From UBA9337 sp036584565 (GTDB lineage Bacteria; Patescibacteriota; Minisyncoccia; Moranbacterales; UBA9337): a stretch of DNA of 12,255 bases. Made by a program: the position numbers and the translations under genes. Position 1 is the stretch's first letter. Each line of letters begins with the position of its first letter. The stretch lies in contig JAZHDF010000080.1 of NCBI GenBank assembly GCA_036584565.1, positions 1 through 12,255 on the forward strand, written 5' to 3'. The notes under the pieces were generated by a model. It made no database searches. It saw only the letters and a program-made list of their open reading frames with translations, and was not told where the DNA came from. Of the stretch, positions 1 through 7,529 are shown in pieces.

Positions 1-106
1 TTTTATCTTACTTTTCTATTTTTAAAATGTAAACTCCTTTGCTGCAATGTTAACACAAATTAATCCAAAAAACTGTTTATCAGTGATCTGAAATTTTATA
101 TTTTTT

Positions 107-147
107 CTTAGCGGTCCAACCCCCTGCTTGGGGGTTGGACCGCTAAG
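107..147. repeat. Perfect 18-bp palindrome (5-nt loop)
   Basis: The left arm CTTAGCGGTCCAACCCCC (107-124) is exactly complementary to 130-147, around the loop TGCTT. It is a GC-rich hairpin in a very AT-rich spacer. It lies downstream of the membrane-protein gene that ends at 253 on the minus strand. It is not a classic intrinsic terminator: on the minus strand the stem is followed by A6, and on the plus strand the T-rich run starts about 15 nt after the stem. It could still end transcription, protect mRNA 3' ends, or be one copy of a dispersed palindromic element. The rest of 1-252 shows nothing I recognise. Confidence 0.8.
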
Positions 148-252
148 ATCCCGAATCATAATTTTTTATTTTTTATAAATCAAAAAACGAACTACTGAAA
201 ATCAACTCCCGCTATCTGATCGAGACCATGGCATAAACTCTTTTAATCTTAT

Positions 253-1512
253 TTATTTCAAATATTTCCCATATTTGGCGGGATCATAATAACAATGCGG
301 ATTGGGATATTCGTCCGGATCAAGACAGCATTCCATATCCAAATGTTTCTTTTTGCCTTGTTTACTCTTGGATGGCTTGTCTTTTTTCTTGGCGCAAACC
401 AACCGACCCTTTTCGTCCACTTTATATGAAACAGGCTTGGGAGCGTTTATTTTTGGGGTAACAGTCTTTTTTTGCGGTCTGACAATGTCAATATTTTCAA
501 AATAAGCCGCTGCTTCAAAAAATTCCGGCAAATTTTCGCTCAACTCCTTCATCGGCTCGTCCTCAAAAACCGCTCCTGCTTTTAAAATAGGAGTAATATT
601 ATAAACATATTCATCATTAACCACGCTAAAAAATAAAACCGCCCGATAACACCTGTCCTCAAGCGGAACATAAATTTCCTCGGCCGGATATTCGCCGGTT
701 TCCAACAAATAAACCTTCCTATCCTCGCATTCTCCGGAAACAAAAAGTTCTTGATTTTTAACTGCCGGGAATTCGGCTGTCTTGGAAAATTCTTTAACAA
801 CATTCAAATCATACACCGCCACTTGGAAACCGCTAAATTTTTCCTCAGCCTCATTTGACAAAAAAGACATTCGCAAAACTTCACCGGAAAACCCGGTCGA
901 TTTAAGGACAATCGGCTCCGGCCAATAATCAGGATATTTTAAAGAAAAACCGAACCAATTACTTTTATAATCCTTCCATTTTTCGGTATCAATCTTGGCT
1001 TGAACGACTTGCATTTCTTGGCTCTTTTCTTCCTCCACTTGAGAAATTATCTCTTCTTCTGCGGGCATAATCTCCGAATTATTTACAGGCACCTCTTTTT
1101 GCAATTGGACTTTGTCAGTTTTGACTGACAAAAAAACCACTATCCCCAAAATAACCAAAAAAATAATAACAACATCTCTTTTGATATTTTTTTGATCGAT
1201 TAGTTTTAACCAAATAATATTTTTCCATTTTTTCAGAAAAACCGCCGTACTTGAAAAAAAATTCCCCGCCTCAGACAAAAAGTTAAAATTAACCAGACCG
1301 CCTATTCCTTTTCCGCTTTTTTTCTTTTTGTTTTTGATTTTGAGTTTCTTTTTTAATTTTCTCTCGGCCTTTTTAGTCAGATAAATTTCCTTGGCTTGGT
1401 TTTTTTCCAATTCTATTTCTTTGCGCGCTTCAATTTCTTCCTTGATTAAAAGATTTTTATCAAAAACTTTCTTATTTCGATTGTTCTTTTTGCGCCTTTT
1501 CTTCTTTCCCAT
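253..1512 (-). CDS. Unrecognised single-pass membrane protein, basic N-terminus, Cys-rich C-terminal tail
   Basis: A 419-residue protein of no family I can name. Residues 1-66 are extremely rich in Lys/Arg and look cytoplasmic, possibly binding nucleic acid or the ribosome (inference). One membrane segment lies at about 112-130 (KRDVVIIFLVILGIVVFLSV), followed by an acidic linker to about 172. Residues about 178-345 form a globular domain starting with W179..Y182..W186FGFSLKYPDYW, a pattern common to small exported domains of the PsbP-like type. The end holds a Cys/Pro/Tyr motif, MECCLDPDEYPNPHCYYD (393-410), which I associate with patescibacterial hypothetical proteins; its role is unknown. 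The topology implied is N-in, C-out. The gene begins with ATG about 21 nt after a plausible promoter start and is transcribed separately from ispE, 150 bp upstream. The other Cys residues (262, 288, 373) could form disulfides outside the membrane. Confidence 0.85.
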   Translation of the reverse strand: MGKKKRRKKNNRNKKVFDKNLLIKEEIEARKEIELEKNQAKEIYLTKKAERKLKKKLKIKNKKKKSGKGIGGLVNFNFLSEAGNFFSSTAVFLKKWKNIIWLKLIDQKNIKRDVVIIFLVILGIVVFLSVKTDKVQLQKEVPVNNSEIMPAEEEIISQVEEEKSQEMQVVQAKIDTEKWKDYKSNWFGFSLKYPDYWPEPIVLKSTGFSGEVLRMSFLSNEAEEKFSGFQVAVYDLNVVKEFSKTAEFPAVKNQELFVSGECEDRKVYLLETGEYPAEEIYVPLEDRCYRAVLFFSVVNDEYVYNITPILKAGAVFEDEPMKELSENLPEFFEAAAYFENIDIVRPQKKTVTPKINAPKPVSYKVDEKGRLVCAKKKDKPSKSKQGKKKHLDMECCLDPDEYPNPHCYYDPAKYGKYLK

Positions 1513-1540
1513 AAAATTGTAATTTTAATTATTTCCTAAT

Positions 1541-1570
1541 ATCCTAGCATAAAAAAAAGCACTTGGTCAA
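1541..1570 (-). promoter_or_regulatory. Promoter of the 253-1512 membrane-protein gene
   Basis: On the minus strand, TTGACC (1565-1570) is followed after 18 bp by TAGGAT (1541-1546). A TGC immediately upstream of the -10 gives an extended -10 element. The start codon at 1512 would then have a leader of about 20 nt. The element lies between this gene and the end of ispE, so the gene probably does not depend on the MEP operon. Confidence 0.6.
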
Positions 1571-1662
1571 TCGCGAGAAAAAATTAACAGACCGAACCGC
1601 AAGCCCGCTCCGACAATAATACAAAAAAAATCTAAATTTAAAAATCAATTAATTTTAAGTCA

Positions 1663-2532
1663 TTAGTCCCTTCTGACAAAAAATTTTGGATATTTTTCCC
1701 TGATAAGACCGCGGGCGACAAATAGTTCTTTTTTGCTTTTAAATAAGCCGACAACGGTCGGGCCTTTGCCGGTTATCGAAACACTCGTTGCACCCAAAGC
1801 AAGCAAACAATTTTTTAATTCTTTGATTACCGGAAACAATTCTTCGGCCAAAAAATCGAAATCATTATAAAAAACTCCGCTTGAAATTCGACCGTCTTGC
1901 ATACATTTTAATGTTTTTCGAGTTATATTCTTTCTCCGCTTATCATTCATAAATCGCAATCTTTTGTCCAGCTCACCGTAAGCCCAAGCTGTCCCGATTT
2001 CTCCTTGAGGATTGACTATGAGCAAATTTAATTTGGGAAAATTTTTAATAATACTGATTTTTTCTCCGGCACCGGTCATCATTACCGCCCTTTCCGAGAA
2101 AAGAAAAAGCGGGATGTCTTTGCCAATCGAGCCGGCTAAGTTAATTAGTTTTTTATTTTTTAAAACATAGTTAAAGTGCTTGTTTAAGATTTGCAAAACA
2201 GCCGCCCCATTGGAGCTCCCTCCGCCCAAGCCCGCCAAAGCCGGAATATTCTTTTTTATTTTTATCGTTAAGCCTGCGCTCTTGCCCGAAACTCGAAAAA
2301 ATTCCTCTGCAATTTTCCAACAAATATTTCTTTTGTCTGTCGGGATATTCTTATCATTGCAAATTATTTTTATCCCCCGCTTTTTTTCATCCACAATCAA
2401 TTCTATTTCGTCCTTTAAATTTTCGGTTTTATAAACCAAAGAACGCAAAAGATGAAACCCGTCGGGTAATCTATCGATTATTTCCAGAGTCAAATTTATT
2501 TTGGCCGGAGAAAATATTTTATATTTTTTCAT
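1663..2532 (-). CDS. ispE: 4-diphosphocytidyl-2-C-methyl-D-erythritol kinase
   Basis: A cytoplasmic GHMP-superfamily kinase that phosphorylates CDP-methylerythritol at the 2-hydroxyl using ATP, one step before IspF. At 289 residues it has the usual family length. Visible motifs are SPAKINLTLEI (8-18, with the substrate-binding Lys11), DGFHLLRSL (24-32), the glycine-rich ATP loop AGLGGGSSNGAA (100-111), GKDIPLF (137-143, with the likely catalytic Asp139), and the C-terminal GHMP motif SITGKGPTVVG (252-262). The usual Asp/Ser-Asp after the glycine loop is Asn here (SSN), a mild deviation. Its ATG lies inside the last codons of ispF (14-nt overlap), so translation is probably coupled. It is the last gene of the dxr-ispD-ispF-ispE operon. 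I found no strong terminator behind it, only AT-rich sequence. Confidence 0.95.
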   Translation of the reverse strand: MKKYKIFSPAKINLTLEIIDRLPDGFHLLRSLVYKTENLKDEIELIVDEKKRGIKIICNDKNIPTDKRNICWKIAEEFFRVSGKSAGLTIKIKKNIPALAGLGGGSSNGAAVLQILNKHFNYVLKNKKLINLAGSIGKDIPLFLFSERAVMMTGAGEKISIIKNFPKLNLLIVNPQGEIGTAWAYGELDKRLRFMNDKRRKNITRKTLKCMQDGRISSGVFYNDFDFLAEELFPVIKELKNCLLALGATSVSITGKGPTVVGLFKSKKELFVARGLIREKYPKFFVRRD

Positions 2533-3031
2533 TTTTTTTATTATCTAATTCTAATTCTGAAACCAAGCTGACAACCGCAAAAACTTGAATTCCCTCACCT
2601 TTTCCGAAAGGGGTCAAGCCCTCTCCGGTGGTCGCGTTGATGCCGATTTTAGCTTTTTCGATTGATAACACTTCCACCAATTTATCTTTAATTTTTTCTT
2701 CGATGGGCAGAATTTTGGGAACTTTTCCCTCTATGGAAATCCCCACATTATTGAGCGCATAACCGGCCTCTTCCAGATGATTTTTGGCTACTTTTAGATA
2801 TTCCATACTATCGACAATGCCCTTTTTACACATTTCATCGGCATAAACCGAAAAATTTGTTCTTCCTAATGCCTGTTCGATAGCCGCGCAAAGAGCGTGT
2901 AAGATCGGATCTCCGTCCGAATTCGATTTCAAACCTCTCTCTCCCAACACTTCCACTCCGCCCAAAATTAATTTTTTATTTTTATCCGCCGAAAAACGAT
3001 GGGAATCTTGTCCCAAACCTATTCTAAACAT
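2519..3031 (-). CDS. ispF: 2-C-methyl-D-erythritol 2,4-cyclodiphosphate synthase (divergent)
   Basis: Cyclises CDP-methylerythritol 2-phosphate to methylerythritol cyclodiphosphate with release of CMP; the family forms trimers with a metal site at subunit interfaces. The metal ligands are visible: D9xH11 in GLGQDSHRF and H45 in DGDPILHAL. The C-terminal signature INATTGEGLTPFGKGEGI (131-148) corresponds to the usual KATTTEKLGFxGRGEGI. Several normally fixed residues differ: His of the HSDaD motif is Asn37, the Asp of HAlxDAL is Ala49, the GDIGxxFPD segment is replaced by GRTNFSVYADE (56-66), and the Lys of KATT is Asn132. At 170 residues it is slightly longer than the roughly 157-160 usual, with a charged tail. 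Assignment rests on motifs plus its place between ispD (32 bp upstream) and ispE. Confidence 0.9.
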   Translation of the reverse strand: MFRIGLGQDSHRFSADKNKKLILGGVEVLGERGLKSNSDGDPILHALCAAIEQALGRTNFSVYADEMCKKGIVDSMEYLKVAKNHLEEAGYALNNVGISIEGKVPKILPIEEKIKDKLVEVLSIEKAKIGINATTGEGLTPFGKGEGIQVFAVVSLVSELELDNKKNEKI

Positions 3032-3063
3032 AACTTTGATCTAATTTTTAATTTCTTAAATTT

Positions 3064-3765
3064 CTAAATTCTCAACTCTCTGACTATAACTTTTGCCAAC
3101 TCCAAATCCAGCGGGGTGGTAATTTTAAAATTATTTTCCGAAGCTTCTATAATCTTAACTTTCTTCCCCATTCTCTCCACCAAAGACACATCGTCAGTCC
3201 CCAAAAATTTATCCTCCTGAGCTTGATTGAAAGCTCTTTTGGCCAGGAAAAATTCGATAGCTTGCGGAGTTTGCATATTCCATAATCCCTCTCGCTCCAT
3301 AACTCCCAACGATAAATTGGCATCGTTAACCCTTCTAATAGTATCCTTGGTTTTATGAGCCACCGCCGCCGCGCCATATTTGAGAGCGCCCCCGATGACA
3401 TTTTTTATCTCCTCCTGGCTTACAAAAGGATTGGCTCCGTTGTGGAATAAAATAATCATTTTTTTGAATTTTCCGAATTTATCTTCGATAAATTTAATTC
3501 CGTTGTGAGCCGAATACTGTCGCTCTTCTCCGCCTGAAATTATAGCTATTATTTTTTTAAAATTATATTTTTTGACAATTTCATCGAAATATTTCTCCTC
3601 GCCCGCCCGCACTACCAAAATTATTTTATTTATCAATTTTGATTTTTCAAAATTTTTTATCGCATAATAAATAAGCGGCTTATTTTCCAACCTCAAAAGA
3701 GTTTTATTTTTTCCCGCCCCCATTCTTTTTCCTATTCCTGAAGCCAAAATTACCGCGATATTCAT
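3064..3765 (-). CDS. ispD: 2-C-methyl-D-erythritol 4-phosphate cytidylyltransferase
   Basis: Transfers CMP from CTP to methylerythritol 4-phosphate, giving CDP-methylerythritol. At 233 residues it has normal family length and a nucleotidyltransferase (Rossmann-like) fold. The N-terminal CTP loop is LASGIGKRMGAGKNK (7-21), with Arg14 and Lys21 in the expected places. Further motifs are GGEERQYSAHNG (78-89), KDTIRRV (140-146), QTPQ (165-168), DDVSLVERMG (191-200) and NNFKITTPLDLELA (211-224). The usual HDAARP motif, whose Asp helps hold Mg2+, reads HNGANP here (108-113), and the usual PK of the CTP loop is NK. Stop is TAG. It sits 35 bp behind dxr and 32 bp ahead of ispF in the same operon. Confidence 0.93.
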   Translation of the reverse strand: MNIAVILASGIGKRMGAGKNKTLLRLENKPLIYYAIKNFEKSKLINKIILVVRAGEEKYFDEIVKKYNFKKIIAIISGGEERQYSAHNGIKFIEDKFGKFKKMIILFHNGANPFVSQEEIKNVIGGALKYGAAAVAHKTKDTIRRVNDANLSLGVMEREGLWNMQTPQAIEFFLAKRAFNQAQEDKFLGTDDVSLVERMGKKVKIIEASENNFKITTPLDLELAKVIVRELRI

Positions 3766-3800
3766 AAATTTTATTTGACCAAATTACTTTTTAAGAAAAA

Positions 3801-4943
3801 TTATTTCAAATCGTTAAAAATTTTTTTCGCTTCGATCCTTGCCCACTGGATGGATTTGTTGATATCCTCCAGCTTCGGATTTTTGACATTCCGATGAGAT
3901 TCCATTACTCCCTTAATAACTTTATATATATCCCCAAATCGACATTTGCCGGCCAAAAACTTGGCCACCATAAAATCATTGCTCGCATTCATTACTGCCG
4001 GCAAAGTACCTAATTCCTTGGCCGCCCAAAAAGCCAGACTGAGACAAGGAAATCTTTCCAAATCAGGCTCTTTGAAAGTCAAATTTTTATCAAAATTAAA
4101 TCTTTTTATCGGCGCCTCCCAGCGCTCCGGATAAGAAAGCGCGTATTGAATCGGCAGTCGCATATCCGGTTCGGATATTTGAGCGATAATGCTGGCGTCG
4201 GTGTATTCCACCATCGAGTGAATAATGCTTTCGGGATGAATTATAACTTTGATTTTTTCAATCGGCATATCGTAAAGCCACATCGCCTCGATAACCTCAA
4301 AACCCTTATTCATAAGAGTCGCCGAATCAATGGTGATTTTTTGCCCCATTGCCCAGGTTTTATGCCCCAACGCTTCCTTTACCGTGGCTTTTTCAATTTC
4401 TTTTTTGGATTTATCCCTGAGCGCTCCTCCCGAGCAAGTAATAATAAGTTGCTCTACCGATTTGATATCTTCGCCATTTAGGCACTGAAAAAGAGCGCTA
4501 TGTTCGGAATCAATCGGCATTATCGTCACGCCTTTTTCTCGCGCTTTAGCCATCACAATTTCCCCGGCCGCCACCAAGGTCTCTTTATTGGCCAAAGCTA
4601 CATTTTTCTTTTTTTCTATCGCCGTCAGAGTCGCCTCGATTCCGGCCAAACTCACTACCGAGTTAATCAGGGTGTCATACTCATTCAACTGAGCGATCTC
4701 CACATTGACATTCGAACCAAAAAAAACAGGAACATCAATCTGTTCCCTCAATTCCCTAGCTTTTATTTCATCGGCTACCCCCACAAAAAGCGGTTGATAT
4801 TTTTTTATTTGCTCTTTTAAGACCTCAATATTACTATTGGCGCTCAGTGCGATTATTTTAAATTTATCCGGATATTTGTCCACCACTTCCAAAACTTGCC
4901 TACCTACATTGCCGGTACTGCCCAAAATAGCCAGCTTTTTCAT
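3801..4943 (-). CDS. dxr: 1-deoxy-D-xylulose 5-phosphate reductoisomerase
   Basis: Rearranges and reduces 1-deoxyxylulose 5-phosphate to methylerythritol 4-phosphate with NADPH and a divalent metal, the committed step of the MEP pathway. The 380 residues match family length. The NADPH-binding GSTGNVG (8-14) is followed by NKETLVAAG (119-127). The metal/catalytic set is present: PIDSEHSALFQ (143-153, Asp145 and Glu147), SGGALRD (171-177), WAMGQKITIDSATLMNKGFEVIEA (197-220, Glu216), and IHPESIIHSMVEYTD (235-249). The C-terminal NAANE-type motif reads NASND (319-323). No active-site residue appears to be missing. It is the first gene of the operon, with a leader of about 48 nt after a good promoter. 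Confidence 0.97.
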   Translation of the reverse strand: MKKLAILGSTGNVGRQVLEVVDKYPDKFKIIALSANSNIEVLKEQIKKYQPLFVGVADEIKARELREQIDVPVFFGSNVNVEIAQLNEYDTLINSVVSLAGIEATLTAIEKKKNVALANKETLVAAGEIVMAKAREKGVTIMPIDSEHSALFQCLNGEDIKSVEQLIITCSGGALRDKSKKEIEKATVKEALGHKTWAMGQKITIDSATLMNKGFEVIEAMWLYDMPIEKIKVIIHPESIIHSMVEYTDASIIAQISEPDMRLPIQYALSYPERWEAPIKRFNFDKNLTFKEPDLERFPCLSLAFWAAKELGTLPAVMNASNDFMVAKFLAGKCRFGDIYKVIKGVMESHRNVKNPKLEDINKSIQWARIEAKKIFNDLK

Positions 4944-4998
4944 ATTATTAAACTAAATAAATTAAATCATTAAATATTTAGATTCTTGCCTTATTTAT

Positions 4999-5027
4999 AT
5001 TATATCCTACTCCAAAAGCAAATACAA
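4999..5027 (-). promoter_or_regulatory. Promoter of the dxr-ispD-ispF-ispE operon
   Basis: On the minus strand, TTGTAT (5022-5027) is separated by exactly 17 bp from a consensus TATAAT (4999-5004). The predicted start near 4992 leaves about 48 nt to the dxr ATG. It is back to back with the ABC exporter promoter on the other strand, about 40-70 bp away, so the two units share a divergent control region. Confidence 0.6.
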
Positions 5028-5067
5028 TTTTTTAAAAAAATATTCGATAGCTTAAATTAAGACTATT

Positions 5068-5076
5068 TGCTATAAT
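5068..5076 (+). promoter_or_regulatory. Extended -10 promoter of the ABC exporter
   Basis: TGCTATAAT is a perfect -10 hexamer (5071-5076) with an extended TGn element, 26 nt ahead of the ATPase start codon. No convincing -35 box is present at the expected distance, as is common for extended -10 promoters. Confidence 0.55.
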
Positions 5077-5102
5077 ATACAAAGTTTTTAAAAATAAAAT
5101 CT

Positions 5103-5894
5103 ATGAACATTATTGAGGTTAAAAATTTGGTCAAAAAATTTGACGATATCACCGCTGTCGACAATATTTCTTTTAATGTAAAAAAGGGAGAAATTTTCGC
5201 CTTTTTGGGACCCAATGGAGCAGGAAAAACCACCACTATTAAAATGTTTACCACCCTCTTGAAGCCCACTGACGGTAAAATACTAATCAACGGCTTCAAT
5301 CCCTCCACCGAACCCGACGATGTGCGTTGCTCATTTGGAATAATTTTTCAGGATCCGAGTTTGGATGATGAATTAACGGCTTTTGAAAATTTAGAATTTC
5401 ACGGAGTCTTGTATGGCGTCCCTAAAAAAATTCGCCGAACCAGAATTGAAGATCTTTTAAAAATTGTCGAGCTTGATAAAAGGCGCAATGATTTAGTTAA
5501 GGAATTTTCCGGCGGAATGAAAAGGCGCTTGGAGATTGCCCGCGGATTACTCCATCACCCCGAGATAATTTTTCTTGATGAACCGACTTTGGGGCTTGAT
5601 CCGCAAACCAGAAATCATCTCTGGAGATATATCAAAGATATGAATCAAAAAGAAAACATTACTGTTTTTTTCAGCACACACTATATGGAAGAAGCTGACA
5701 GAATGGCTGATCGGATCGCCATAATTGATAACGGTCGAATCGTGGCTGAGGGCACCGCCTCAAAACTGAAACAAGAAACTTTATCCGAAACATTGGAAGA
5801 TGCTTTCCTAAAATTAACGGGCAAGCAGATCCGTGAAGAAGGCGCTAAAAGTATCGATAAATTAAGAAATATGAGACGCGTATGGAAAAGATGA
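5103..5894 (+). CDS. ABC-2 type exporter, ATP-binding subunit (DrrA/CcmA-like)
   Basis: The cytoplasmic ATPase that powers the membrane partner encoded next. All ABC motifs are present in order: Walker A GPNGAGKTTT (36-45), Q-loop Gln83, signature FSGGMKRR (135-142), Walker B IIFLDEP (155-161) with catalytic Glu160, D-loop GLDPQ, and switch His193 in STHYMEEAD. At 263 residues it is a single-domain ATPase with a short C-terminal extension, slightly shorter than antibiotic-exporter DrrA proteins. The substrate is unknown: drug, lipid and polysaccharide exporters all use this subfamily. It ends with TGA, showing TGA is a stop codon here. The stop overlaps the downstream start. Confidence 0.95.
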   Translation: MNIIEVKNLVKKFDDITAVDNISFNVKKGEIFAFLGPNGAGKTTTIKMFTTLLKPTDGKILINGFNPSTEPDDVRCSFGIIFQDPSLDDELTAFENLEFHGVLYGVPKKIRRTRIEDLLKIVELDKRRNDLVKEFSGGMKRRLEIARGLLHHPEIIFLDEPTLGLDPQTRNHLWRYIKDMNQKENITVFFSTHYMEEADRMADRIAIIDNGRIVAEGTASKLKQETLSETLEDAFLKLTGKQIREEGAKSIDKLRNMRRVWKR

Positions 5895-6649
5895 ATAAAT
5901 ATTTACAAATAATTTACATTCTTTGGCTTCGCCAAATAAAAAGATATTACCGCTCCAGAGCCAGGATGATCGGATCGCTTGCTCAGCCGGTCCTCTTTTT
6001 GGTCGCTCTTGGCTTCGGTTTTGGGCCAATCTATCAAAAAGCCGGCGGAGGAAATTATATTCAATTTATCGCTCCGGGAATCATTTCAATGAGTATTATT
6101 TTTACAGCTATGTTTGCTGGAATTGAAGTGATCTATGACAGACAATTCGGATTTCTCAAAGAAACTTTGGTTGCCCCGGTCCCTCGCTGGACGATAATGC
6201 TTGGGAGAACCTTGGGTGGAGCCACTGTCGCCACCTTTCAAGGAATAGTTGTTTTCCTTATCGCAATCTTGGTTGGTTTTAGACCGGAAAGCATCCTATT
6301 GGCCCCCTTAGCCCTTATATTTATGTCTTTAATAGCTATTCTCTTTACCGCTTTTGGAACCGCTATCGCCTCAAAAATGGAAGATATGCAAGCTTTTCCG
6401 CTTATTATAAACTTTTTAATCATGCCGCTTTTCTTCCTTTCCGGGGCTTTGTTTCCCCTAAACGGCCTGCCCAGAGCCATCCAAACCATCGTCTATATCA
6501 ATCCGCTCTCTTATGGAGTGGACGGGATCCGCGGCATACTATCCAATGAGATGCACTTTAATCTTCATGCTGATTTTTTTGTTCTAGCCGCTTTTGCCAC
6601 TATCTTCCTGGCTCTGGGAAGTTATCTTTTTTCCAAAATCGAAGTCTAG
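5891..6649 (+). CDS. ABC-2 type exporter, membrane subunit (DrrB-like)
   Basis: The membrane-spanning permease that pairs with the ATPase just upstream. It has the typical six hydrophobic segments of ABC-2 permeases (about 250 residues), beginning near residue 30 after an amphipathic N-terminus (LRQIKRYYRSR). The family signature region near the C-terminal third reads FLSGALFPLNGLPRAIQ, followed by YINPLSYGVDGIRGIL. I chose ATG 5891 because its ATGA overlaps the ATPase stop and GGAAAAG lies just upstream; an in-frame ATG at 5882 would add three residues. The tight overlap implies translational coupling and a stoichiometric complex. It ends 57 bp from the convergent lexA stop, with no strong hairpin terminator between them. 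Confidence 0.93.
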   Translation: MNKYLQIIYILWLRQIKRYYRSRARMIGSLAQPVLFLVALGFGFGPIYQKAGGGNYIQFIAPGIISMSIIFTAMFAGIEVIYDRQFGFLKETLVAPVPRWTIMLGRTLGGATVATFQGIVVFLIAILVGFRPESILLAPLALIFMSLIAILFTAFGTAIASKMEDMQAFPLIINFLIMPLFFLSGALFPLNGLPRAIQTIVYINPLSYGVDGIRGILSNEMHFNLHADFFVLAAFATIFLALGSYLFSKIEV

Positions 6650-6706
6650 AAATATTTTATAAAGAATAAAAACAATTTTTATATTCAACACCTAGAACAT
6701 CAAATT

Positions 6707-7351
6707 TTATCTTATTTTTAAAACATCAATTACTTTCCCATCGATTACAAAATTATCTTCGCTGGTGAGAAATATCGGTTTATGTTTTTTATCGGTCGAA
6801 TCCGGTGCCAGAACAATGTTTTCATCATCGAATTTGCGATAAATCTTAACCGTTGCCAACCCGTCGATAATCACCAAAACTTTATCATTATAATCATAGG
6901 TTTCCCTTTTTTCCACCAAGACAAAATCCCCGTCATTGATGGTTTTATTATTTACCTTGGCTTTATTCATTGAGGTTCCGGAAATCTGAACAGCAAAAAC
7001 ATTTTTATCCCGCACAATACTTTTGGAAACCTTTAAATAACCTTCGATATATTGATCCGCATAAGCCAGGGCTGTCCCCGCGTTGGCCATTCCCAAAATC
7101 GGCACATCCACAAAGGTATCTCGAGTGATGCCTTTCAATTTAATACCCCGATCCTCGGAAGTGCGTTGAATATAACCCTTGTTTTCAAGCTCGTTAAGAT
7201 AATTAAAAAAACTTCGAATACTTTTTAACTTTAAACCAAGATTGCCGGCTTCATCTTTTATTTCCCTTATAGTTGGCATCATCCCATGCTCCGCATAATA
7301 ACTCTTAATGGCCTGTAAGACGATTTTTTGTTTGGGAGTCAATATTTGCAT
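6707..7351 (-). CDS. lexA: LexA-type SOS repressor / self-cleaving S24 peptidase
   Basis: A DNA-binding repressor that cleaves itself when RecA-ssDNA filaments form. Residues 1-72 form a LexA winged helix: LTPKQKIVLQAI (4-15), PTIREI (26-31), the LxxLExKGYI-like NYLNELENKGYIQR (50-63), then RGIKL. The C-terminal S24 domain holds the cleavage pair Ala91-Gly92 (GMANAGTA), nucleophile Ser127 in SGTSM and general-base Lys169 in ATVKIYR, so it should be able to autocleave. The 214-residue length is normal. I used ATG 7351; a TTG at 7360 would add three residues. No obvious SD is present. A weak promoter (TTGTTA, 17 bp, AATATT; 7430-7458) lies upstream. The targets are unknown: I could not find a convincing LexA box here. 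Confidence 0.92.
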   Translation of the reverse strand: MQILTPKQKIVLQAIKSYYAEHGMMPTIREIKDEAGNLGLKLKSIRSFFNYLNELENKGYIQRTSEDRGIKLKGITRDTFVDVPILGMANAGTALAYADQYIEGYLKVSKSIVRDKNVFAVQISGTSMNKAKVNNKTINDGDFVLVEKRETYDYNDKVLVIIDGLATVKIYRKFDDENIVLAPDSTDKKHKPIFLTSEDNFVIDGKVIDVLKIR

Positions 7352-7478
7352 ATTATTCAAATTAAGAATTTAAGAATTAAGAATTGATCTACAATAACAA
7401 TTACTGATTACTGATTTTTTTGTTTACCTAATATTCACTATATAATTCATATTAACAAATTTACTTTTTTTGTCAAAT

Positions 7479-7511
7479 AAAAAAATCCCCACCGAAAAAT
7501 TCAATGGGGAT
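7479..7511 (-). terminator. Intrinsic terminator of the 7530-8624 gene
   Basis: On the minus strand, ATCCCCA (7505-7511) pairs with TGGGGAT (7485-7491) around a 13-nt loop, followed at once by a run of seven T. It starts about 20 bp after the stop codon of the secreted coiled-coil protein and ends transcription before the lexA promoter region. Confidence 0.85.
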
Positions 7512-7529
7512 ATTTTTTGGAATTTTTTT

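Noticed and set aside
1571..1622. Hairpin or terminator behind ispE in the GC-richer stretch
   Set aside because: The words GCGGTTCGG and GCGGGCTTGC do not pair with one another, and the stretch precedes the next gene's promoter without a T-run after a stem.
4146..4820. Plus-strand open frames of 111 and 106 codons opposite dxr
   Set aside because: They are fully antisense to a gene with all Dxr motifs; the composition reflects the opposite strand's codons.
6650..6706. Bidirectional terminator between the ABC permease and lexA
   Set aside because: Only short A/T-only complementarity (AAAAACAATTTTT-like) is present; no GC stem.
7419..7459. Dyad TTTGTT...AATAT / ATATT...AACAAA upstream of lexA as a LexA operator
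   Set aside because: The inner and outer arms have different spacing on the two sides (5 nt against 0), the bases are nearly all A/T, and there is no match to the GAAC-N4-GTTC or CTGT-N8-ACAG box types.
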